Shown piece after piece: positions 42,583 to 49,315 of a stretch of DNA of 49,315 nucleotides. The translations under genes were made by a program, and so were the position numbers. Position 1 is the stretch's first letter; every line of letters starts with the position of its first letter. The stretch covers positions 1 to 49,315 of the forward strand of contig NZ_FMVS01000030.1 in NCBI RefSeq assembly GCF_900102515.1, written 5' to 3'. The stretch comes from Butyrivibrio sp. INlla14. GTDB taxonomy: Bacteria; Bacillota; Clostridia; Lachnospirales; Lachnospiraceae. The notes below the pieces were generated by a model. The model saw only the letters and a program-made list of their open reading frames with translations, did no database searches and was not told the DNA's origin.

Positions 42583-44412
42583 TTAGTGTTTTACAATATA
42601 GGCTCTTGAGAACTCGAAGTCTGCTCCGAAGAGTGGGTAGCTTACATTCTTAACATATGACTGGGCGTAGATCTGGGCATTGTCAAAATAGAGAGGGTCA
42701 ACACCGCCTTCTTCAAGAAGAAGGTTTTCTGCCTTTGTAAATAACTCAAGGCGCTCGTTCTCATCAAGACTTGCGTTAGCCTTGTTGTAGAGCTCGTCGT
42801 ACTCAGGATTTGAGTAGCCACCCATGAATCTTGCATATCCGTTATCTGTTACAAACAGTCCCAGGAAGTTTGCTGGGTCGTCATAATCTCCGAACCATCC
42901 CATTGTGTAGAAGTCATACTGATAGCTGTCGCGGGCTTCCTTCCAGCCTGTAACATCAGGGAAGGTCTCAACCTGTACTGTTACGCCAAGCTTGGACTCA
43001 AGCTGCTGTACGTACCACTCATAGATGTTGTTATCAAGTGTGCTAGGTGAGTAGTTTATTGTAGTGAGAGTTACATCCTCAGCAGTTCCTTCTACGCCTG
43101 CCTCTGCCATACCTTCTTCAAAAAGAGCCTTAAGTGCTGCTGGATCGCTTGCAAGGGCAGCGTTCTCTGAGTTATTCAAGATGTCGCCTGCTTCAGAACG
43201 GTATTCTTTGCCGCCTACTGTGATTCCGTAAGGTACAAGTCCATAAGCAGTTGTTGAAAGGCCGTTTCTAAACAGAAGATTGTATTCTTCTCTATCAAGG
43301 GCAAGTGTTATAGCCTTACGAACCTTGGCATTAAGCATAAGGCCTGAAGGGCCTCCGTTTCCTGCTGGGTGCTGGTCAAAAGAGATATATGTAACAGAAG
43401 GTGATGTTGAGATGATCCTTACAAGAGTTCCATCATCAACAAGTGACTGCCACTTATCCACATACTCAAGGTCAGAGAGCTTTAAGATATCGACCTGCTG
43501 TGACTCAACAAGTTGAGCCTGTGTTGAGAACTCATCTACAACCCGGAGGTTAACCTGTGTAAGATGAACATTCTCAGCATCCCAGTACTGATCATTCTTT
43601 TTTAGAGTCATTGAATTTTCAAGCACTCTGTCAGAGATAACAAAGGGTCCGTTAAACACATGGAGAGTGTAGTCGTTACCCCAGTTTTCTCCAGCACTTT
43701 CTGCTGCATCAATAAGGTCTTTTCTAATTGGGAAAAGAGGAAGCATTCCAGCCTTCTTTAAGAAGGAAGGATTTGCTGAGTTTAAGGTTACTTCAAAGGT
43801 GTAGTCATCAATGAGCTTAATAGCCACATCCTCTTTTGAACCTGTTCCGTCGTAGTAATCCTGAGCTCCCTTGATATCATCTGCTGCAAGGAAGGCATAG
43901 GAGAAGGCTTTTTCAGGATCTATAAGTCTGAACCAGGAATCAACATAGTTCTGTGCTGTTACCTTTTCTCCATCGCTCCATTTTGCATCATCTCTAAGGC
44001 TGAAAGTGTAGGTAAGACCGTCGTCTGAAACAGTATAGCCTGTAGCTCCAGCAAGCTCTGTGTGGTCAATGCCATTTTCGTCTGTGAAGGTTCTAAAGAG
44101 TCCCTCCTGAACCTGTGACAGAACCTGGAACTCATTGGAGTTTCTTACATCATTTACGTCCAGAATAGCAAGATCTGAATAGGTAAGATTCAGTACCTGC
44201 TCATCTGCAAGTTCAAGCTCTCCTGAATCTGCAGAAGCTCCTGAATTTGAATTTGCAGCTTCAGTTGTTGCAGCTGCCGCTGTACTTGTAGTAGTGCTGC
44301 CTGAAGTAGTAGTTGAATCATTCTGTGCTGATGTATTATTTCCACAACCGGCAAGGATTCCTGTTATAGTTGTTACTAAAGTTAGTGCTAGTGCCAGTGA
44401 TTTCTTTTTCAT
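42583..44412 (-). CDS. oppA: Oligopeptide-binding lipoprotein (OppA, family 5 solute-binding protein)
   Basis: A 609-residue extracellular binding protein. The signal peptide starts KKKSLALALTLVT, with lipobox ILAGC and lipidated Cys at about 23. A low-complexity Ser/Thr/Ala linker to about residue 70 tethers the domain to the membrane, and the family 5 substrate-binding fold follows (TYTFSLRDDAKWSDGEKVTA near residue 130). It is the first gene of the minus-strand opp operon. RBS AAGGAGA precedes the start. The length of the linker and overall size are normal for Gram-positive OppA proteins. It probably sets peptide uptake as a nitrogen and carbon source. Confidence 0.94.
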   Translation of the reverse strand: MKKKSLALALTLVTTITGILAGCGNNTSAQNDSTTTSGSTTTSTAAAATTEAANSNSGASADSGELELADEQVLNLTYSDLAILDVNDVRNSNEFQVLSQVQEGLFRTFTDENGIDHTELAGATGYTVSDDGLTYTFSLRDDAKWSDGEKVTAQNYVDSWFRLIDPEKAFSYAFLAADDIKGAQDYYDGTGSKEDVAIKLIDDYTFEVTLNSANPSFLKKAGMLPLFPIRKDLIDAAESAGENWGNDYTLHVFNGPFVISDRVLENSMTLKKNDQYWDAENVHLTQVNLRVVDEFSTQAQLVESQQVDILKLSDLEYVDKWQSLVDDGTLVRIISTSPSVTYISFDQHPAGNGGPSGLMLNAKVRKAITLALDREEYNLLFRNGLSTTAYGLVPYGITVGGKEYRSEAGDILNNSENAALASDPAALKALFEEGMAEAGVEGTAEDVTLTTINYSPSTLDNNIYEWYVQQLESKLGVTVQVETFPDVTGWKEARDSYQYDFYTMGWFGDYDDPANFLGLFVTDNGYARFMGGYSNPEYDELYNKANASLDENERLELFTKAENLLLEEGGVDPLYFDNAQIYAQSYVKNVSYPLFGADFEFSRAYIVKH

Positions 44413-44657
44413 AATCGTCTCCTTTTCAAGTATTTATCATGTGTTTGCACGTTTGAATTGCGTAAAACTAATTTATCTCACAGCCATGGGAATGTAAATT
44501 AAGAGGATATTATAGCCACTGATAAATTTCGGTTTTCACTAGGTTTGTCCGCAAGATACAAAATTACTGATGAAAATTGCTAGAAATGAGGACAACTGGC
44601 CAATCTTTGATTATAAAAATGTGATACACTAATGTTAAAACTAACGAGGGGACTATT
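44413..44657. other. Divergent intergenic region between oppA and the repeat lipoprotein
   Basis: This 245-base AT-rich region must hold promoters for both directions. On the plus strand TTGATT (44607-44612) precedes GATACACTAATG, but the spacing to a -10 is not ideal. No hairpin of note and no small ORF were seen. Confidence 0.4.
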
Positions 44658-45410
44658 ATGAAAAAAAGATTAGTGGTGATGTGCCTTGGCGCATCTTTGA
44701 TCATGTGCTGCGCTTTTTGCGTGGGTTGCAGCTATACCGGGATTCCGATTGTGGATAACTACATAGATGAGAAGGCAGATGACCTTGCAAGTGCCGGGAT
44801 ATCATATGTTGTGAAAAATGCAGATGACTATGCCAGTATGGGAATGTCCTACATCAGAGATAATGCAGACGACTATGCCAGTATGGGAATGTCCTATATC
44901 AGAGATAATGCAGGTGATTACGCCAGTATGGGGAAATCCTTTGTGGAAGAGAAGTCTAGTGAACTATTATCAGGGGATGGAGAGGAATCCTCAGCTCTTT
45001 TTACTTCTGCTTCTGATGTGAATCTTAGCAATCCTTCAGGTGATGGCAAGAATTATGTTTTTTCCTATGGAGATGAGGAGTTTTCAGTAGTTCGCTGGGA
45101 TGAGCACTGGAAGATTATTGATTCCTATAAGATAGAGAATACAACTGACATGGTCTTTATCTGCCAGGCTCTTATTAATGTGTATCCTATCCACGGGGCT
45201 GATATGGAGAGCTTTAGAACAGCAGAGGATATGGCCTATGAGTGGGTACAGCACAATATTGCCTATCAGTATCTTCCGGAGGACAACGAGTGGAGGGTAA
45301 AATCCAAGGATGTGGACTTTAACCCGGAAGATCAGGGCAAATCATTTATCCAGATTTATGAGGAGAGAACAGGCAAGGAGTTCAAATTATCAGATTTCAT
45401 GGGAAAATAG
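44658..45410 (+). CDS. Lipoprotein with 15-residue tandem repeats, unknown function
   Basis: A 250-residue protein with an N-terminal lipoprotein signal (KKRLVVMCLGASLIM; lipobox VGC near residue 24). Residues 36-100 hold four copies of a 15-residue repeat (consensus NADDYASMGMSYIRD), the first degenerate and the middle two nearly identical. The repeats look like an acidic amphipathic helix array, possibly a spacer. The C-terminal 120 residues form an unrecognised domain (VFSYGDEEFSVVRWDEHWKI). RBS ACGAGGGGA precedes ATG 44658. Repeat number is likely to vary between strains. The next gene begins 10 bases after the stop, so the pair may be co-transcribed. Confidence 0.82.
   Translation: MKKRLVVMCLGASLIMCCAFCVGCSYTGIPIVDNYIDEKADDLASAGISYVVKNADDYASMGMSYIRDNADDYASMGMSYIRDNAGDYASMGKSFVEEKSSELLSGDGEESSALFTSASDVNLSNPSGDGKNYVFSYGDEEFSVVRWDEHWKIIDSYKIENTTDMVFICQALINVYPIHGADMESFRTAEDMAYEWVQHNIAYQYLPEDNEWRVKSKDVDFNPEDQGKSFIQIYEERTGKEFKLSDFMGK
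44817..44951 (+). repeat. Three in-frame 45-bp tandem repeats in the lipoprotein gene
   Basis: Units begin at 44817, 44862 and 44907, each opening AATGCAG and containing TATGCCAGTATGGGAATG or a variant. Units 1 and 2 differ at two bases over 45; unit 3 is more diverged. A degenerate fourth unit precedes them. Confidence 0.9.
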
Positions 45411-45420
45411 GGGGGTATAT

Positions 45421-46080
45421 ATGTCTAAGATAATCTACGAAAATCCGCTGGATTCACAGGAATGCATAGGGGACTTTATTTTGGAGGGGAAGGCCGAGAT
45501 TTCTTTTCCCGAGGGAGCAATGCGCCTTAAAAACGCACTTAGTCCTGAGGAGGGACAGAAGGCCAATTTCGTGTTGTGGTGTCCTGTATCATTCCCTTCA
45601 GATGTAAGGATTGACTGGGAGTTTAGGCCCCTTGAGGAGCCTGGGCTTGCCATGATGTTCTTTGCAGCCAAGGGAAGGAGCGGAGTCTCTATATTTGATG
45701 AAACTCTTAGTAAGAGAACAGGCGAATACAAGCAGTATCATAGCGGCGATATCAACGCCTTCCACGTTTCCTATTTTAGAAGAAAAGAGCCTGATGAGAG
45801 GGCTTTCCATACCTGTAATCTTAGAAAGAGCTACGGCTTTCACCTAGTAACACAGGGAGCGGACCCAATCCCTGATGCCAGCCCTGATTCACAATGGTAT
45901 GAGATATCAGTAGTTAAGAAATCCGGCAAGGTTACCTTTTTTGTAGGGGGCCTTCAGATATTTGAATTTGATGACGACGGAGTCACCTACGGAGATATCC
46001 TGACAGGCGGCTGCATTGGCTTCAGACAGCTTGCGCCTATGGTTGCAGAGTACAGGAACTTGCGAGTCACCTGGTTATGA
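45421..46080 (+). CDS. YesU-like DUF1961 family protein
   Basis: A 219-residue protein resembling Bacillus subtilis YesU over its whole length, as I recall that sequence. Shared blocks are LWCPVSFP, EEPGLAMMFFAAKGR, RTGEYKQYHSGDINAFHVSY and ERAFHTCNLRKSYGFHL. The family is a concanavalin-like beta-sandwich encoded in rhamnogalacturonan-use clusters; its activity is not established as far as I know. Here there are no pectin genes around it, so it is an orphan. ATG 45421 is chosen with GGGGGG upstream; an ATG at 45310 lies inside the previous gene. It may be co-transcribed with the lipoprotein. Confidence 0.85.
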   Translation: MSKIIYENPLDSQECIGDFILEGKAEISFPEGAMRLKNALSPEEGQKANFVLWCPVSFPSDVRIDWEFRPLEEPGLAMMFFAAKGRSGVSIFDETLSKRTGEYKQYHSGDINAFHVSYFRRKEPDERAFHTCNLRKSYGFHLVTQGADPIPDASPDSQWYEISVVKKSGKVTFFVGGLQIFEFDDDGVTYGDILTGGCIGFRQLAPMVAEYRNLRVTWL

Positions 46081-46090
46081 GGGAGGAACA

Positions 46091-46165
46091 ATCATGACGA
46101 AGTCATGATCTGGAATGACAAAAAATTACGTGAACAACAAGAAAAAAGCGTAGGAGTTCACGTAA
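46091..46165. terminator. Two hairpins after the YesU-like gene
   Basis: ATCATGAC (46091-46098) pairs with GTCATGAT (46102-46109), and TTACGTGAAC (46126-46135) pairs with GTTCACGTAA (46156-46165). Both stems are perfect. Neither has a clear T-run, so their role as terminators is uncertain. They separate the YesU-like gene from aroQ. Confidence 0.5.
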
Positions 46166-46218
46166 GATATAAAACATGAGTGCTGACAAATATTCGGAAT
46201 GTAAAGGATGTAGAGATA

Positions 46219-46665
46219 ATGAAGATTTTGGTGATAAATGGCCCTAATTTAAATTTTCTGGGTATAAGAGAAAAAGCAGTCTACGGCAATCAGGACTTTA
46301 ACTACCTGTGCGATATGATCCGCAAAAAGGCAGCTGATGATGGCTATGAGGTAGATCTTTTCCAGTCTAATCATGAGGGAGCCATAATAGACAGAATCCA
46401 GGAAGCTTACAGCGATGGCACAGACGGAATCGTCATAAATCCTGGGGCTTACACACACTATAGCTACGCTATTCACGATGCTCTAAAGAGCCTTGAAGAT
46501 GTTATCAAGGTAGAAGTCCACATTTCAGACATACAGTCCAGAGAGGAATTCAGAAAGGTTTCAGTAACTGCCCCTGCCTGCCACAAGCAAATCTACGGAC
46601 ATGGACTTCCCGGATACTTGGAAGCTATGGACTTCATCGCAGATGCGCTGCACGACCGCTCATAA
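46219..46665 (+). CDS. aroQ: Type II 3-dehydroquinate dehydratase
   Basis: A 148-residue enzyme of the shikimate pathway, converting 3-dehydroquinate to 3-dehydroshikimate. Motifs are NGPNLNFLGIRE (residues 6-17) with catalytic Arg, Tyr 22 in AVYG, QSNHEG, INPGAYTHYSYAI with its His, and VEVHISDIQSREEFRKVS (the HIS and Arg triad). Length is typical. ATG 46219 is chosen because the conserved sequence starts there; an in-frame ATG at 46180 would add 13 unrelated residues. No other aro genes are adjacent. Confidence 0.95.
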   Translation: MKILVINGPNLNFLGIREKAVYGNQDFNYLCDMIRKKAADDGYEVDLFQSNHEGAIIDRIQEAYSDGTDGIVINPGAYTHYSYAIHDALKSLEDVIKVEVHISDIQSREEFRKVSVTAPACHKQIYGHGLPGYLEAMDFIADALHDRS

Positions 46666-46678
46666 CTAATCATGGCTG

Positions 46679-46745
46679 CTATAATTTGAATCTACTGCGT
46701 AGTCATCAGCTGTCGAAGGCTACGGATGGCTAGGGGCCATTATAG
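46679..46745. repeat. Hairpin downstream of aroQ
   Basis: CTATAAT (46679-46685) pairs with ATTATAG (46739-46745), and the inner CGTAG (46698-46702) pairs with CTACG (46720-46724). It begins 14 bases after the aroQ stop and abuts the next palindrome. Confidence 0.55.
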
Positions 46746-46902
46746 TGTACTGACTCATTCATAATTAACCAAATTGCTTGTATCTGAATTCATCTACTTT
46801 GTCACAAAATCTCGACAATGCCCGCATTGTCATCGATTTTATTTCCTTGTAGATAAACCCATATACTGCGCAATTTGATTAAAGATGAACAAGTCAGCAC
46901 AC
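46745..46902. repeat. 158-bp imperfect palindrome in the aroQ-eno gap
   Basis: GTGTACTGAC at the left pairs with GTCAGCACAC at the right, and AACCAAATTGC pairs with GCGCAATTTGATT. The turn is ACAATGC (46815-46821), CC, GCATTGT (46824-46830). It is similar in design to the palindromes near purL and carB, but the sequence is not obviously the same. The remaining AT-rich bases to 47303 hold no gene that I can support. Confidence 0.7.
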
Positions 46903-47303
46903 TAGTGCTGAATTTACAGCGTTTTACAGCTTTTTTCATGTTTTATAAAAATGGGATACGTTAAAAAATTATCAATACATCTGGAATTCTTTTTCTTGCG
47001 AAAAGGTTGTAACAAGTAATTGAAATATTTGTTTCTTCACTTGTTAGCCCTACTGCTCTTACATCTTTTTCTTCAAAAGAGTAGGAATAGTAGTATTTTA
47101 AAGTGAAGAAGTTTGGACAAAGGGCAAGAATTGCCAACAATGCTACAGCTTTTTTTAGAAAAGAATAATAAAAGATGTAAGGCAAAAATTTGCTCGTGTC
47201 TTTTTTTATGAAAATAGTATTTTGGATGTAAATATAGATTATTGATGTTCCTCAGAAAATCAATAATTGTTCTGGAAATGATAAAAATCATCAATAGCAG
47301 CTG

Positions 47304-47332
47304 TTGACAGCAGCATTGTCCTAAAATAGAAT
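47304..47332 (+). promoter_or_regulatory. Strong promoter for eno
   Basis: TTGACA (47304-47309), 17 bases, TAGAAT (47327-47332). Transcription would begin near 47340, giving a leader of about 115 bases before eno. Confidence 0.8.
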
Positions 47333-47334
47333 AA

Positions 47335-48756
<1,422 letters not shown>

Positions 48757-48850
48757 GAAAAAAAATTACTGTATCCGGGATACTGTGTCATTTCACATGT
48801 TGATGAGACTATTTCAAACCTGTATACTGTTATCTGATGAGAACTGTGAC

Positions 48851-48885
48851 TTCTTGCGGGCAAAAGCAGAAATAGCCCGCAAGAA
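48851..48885. terminator. Hairpin downstream of eno with the repeat-array loop
   Basis: TTCTTGCGGGC (48851-48861) and GCCCGCAAGAA (48875-48885) form a perfect 11-bp stem. The loop AAAAGCAGAAATA and the following AATCCAGCAGAT resemble the 53-bp repeats at 10776-11199, although the stem sequence is different. No T-run follows. Confidence 0.5.
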
Positions 48886-48914
48886 TCCAGCAGATTAAAG
48901 AGGAAAAGCATGGT

Positions 48915-49043
48915 ATGAAAGAATCTATTAAAAAGAACTTGGGAAAGATATTGATATGGGGAACAGTAGCTTTTTTTACAATCCTTTATTTCAGTAAAAG
49001 TTTCCCAATCTGCCGGACTATAGATTTCCGGCAGAAGGGTTAG
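48915..49043 (+). CDS. Possible 42-residue single-helix membrane peptide
   Basis: The frame starts MKESIKKNLGKILIWGTVAF, continues with a hydrophobic stretch to about residue 27, and ends TIDFRQKG. A basic N-terminus, one membrane helix and AGAGG at 48898-48902 are consistent with a small membrane peptide. The 3' end overlaps the convergent AT-hook gene and a hairpin, which lowers confidence. Confidence 0.35.
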   Translation: MKESIKKNLGKILIWGTVAFFTILYFSKSFPICRTIDFRQKG

Positions 49044-49315
49044 CTTCCTTTCTTGGGCGACCACGTGGCCGCTTGGGTTTTATTTCAACTTGATCCTTTG
49101 GCTTCGGCTTTCGCCCGCGTTTCTTAGGCTCAGGCTTTGGAGCCGGCTTTGAAAGCCCAAGAGCTTCGAGCTCTTCCATTGCGGTTTGTATTGTGTGCAC
49201 CCAAAACCCGTCAGCGGATGATGGCTCTGCAGGTGCATCCGCCCTACGCCATGCTGATGAAAGATCATCCATGAGTTCACCATAGGACATCTGTTTCAGA
49301 AGTCCAGCATTTTCG
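49018..49315 (-). CDS. Partial gene: protein with basic AT-hook-like tail
   Basis: Only the last 98 codons are in the window; the frame is open to the right edge (ENAGLLKQMSYGELMDD leads into it), so the true start lies beyond. An acidic helical part (LMDDLSSAWRRADA, then TAMEELEALGL) is followed by a tail rich in Lys, Arg and Pro. The tail carries KKRGRKPKPK and KRPRGRPRK. The second matches the canonical AT-hook core (PRGRPRK), which inserts into the minor groove of AT-rich DNA. Such tails occur on nucleoid or regulatory proteins in some anaerobes. The function of the full protein is unknown. Confidence 0.65.
   Translation of the reverse strand, partial: ENAGLLKQMSYGELMDDLSSAWRRADAPAEPSSADGFWVHTIQTAMEELEALGLSKPAPKPEPKKRGRKPKPKDQVEIKPKRPRGRPRKEANPSAGNL

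Noticed and set aside
46961..47185. 74-codon minus-strand open frame with a signal-peptide-like start
   Set aside because: It starts at TTG without a ribosome binding site in AT-rich DNA between aroQ and eno. No family resemblance was seen, though a degraded gene cannot be excluded.

Overview
The window looks like chromosome from an anaerobic, motile, low-to-moderate GC Firmicute of the Lachnospiraceae, most like Butyrivibrio or Pseudobutyrivibrio. This is inferred from protein style: a single-chain PurL of 1268 residues, SpoIIE/RsbW/STAS partner-switching proteins, NHLM-type peptide exporters, a YesU-like protein and strong GGAGG ribosome binding sites. No rRNA, tRNA or CRISPR array was found.

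Layout. Bases 2-1779 are a complete IS1634-like insertion sequence. Bases 1919-6501 hold a heterodimeric ABC exporter and a CPBP membrane protease. Bases 6549-10750 are an accessory stretch: two lipoproteins, a HAD-HD fusion, a GNAT acetyltransferase, two broken genes (a DUF7010-like membrane gene with an in-frame amber stop and a truncated metallo-beta-lactamase-fold gene) and acylphosphatase. An array of eight 53-bp palindromic repeats then separates acyP from the convergent purA. A chemoreceptor follows at 12938-14653.

Bases 15567-24934 are the most distinctive gene block. Two small peptides share a double-glycine leader (ELxNVxGG). They are followed by a membrane SpoIIE-type phosphatase, an RsbW-type kinase/anti-sigma factor, a HAD-like protein, an unknown protein, a STAS antagonist, an RsbW-like orphan, a short NHLM secretion protein, a C39-peptidase ABC transporter and a second NHLM ABC transporter. 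An ECF sigma factor follows at 25057. I read this as a peptide secretion system wired to a phosphatase/kinase/antagonist switch. No RiPP-modifying enzyme is visible.

Bases 25736-28848 hold a membrane-anchored HAD protein, a LysR regulator, an unknown protein and a TetR regulator. Bases 29025-37889 carry purL, carA and carB. Bases 38719-44412 on the minus strand are a complete oligopeptide permease, oppABCDF. Bases 44658-48756 carry a repeat-containing lipoprotein, a YesU-like DUF1961 protein, aroQ and eno. The window ends in a partial minus-strand gene with an AT-hook tail.

The most unusual non-coding signal is a set of long imperfect palindromes between genes. Two related copies of about 700-760 bp (14725-15429 and 37888-38648) fold end to end. 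They carry compensatory changes in paired segments, and the outermost arms are unrelated between copies yet self-complementary in each. Both contain the same 118-bp core in opposite orientation, and a shortened solo core lies at 25557-25595. A second family sits between purL and carA: two palindromes (32831-33095 and 33201-33361) share a 71-bp hairpin in opposite orientations, and one lies directly upstream of carA. A further palindrome is at 46745-46902. Several begin at or next to a stop codon, which suggests 3'-end RNA structures, palindromic mobile elements, or both.
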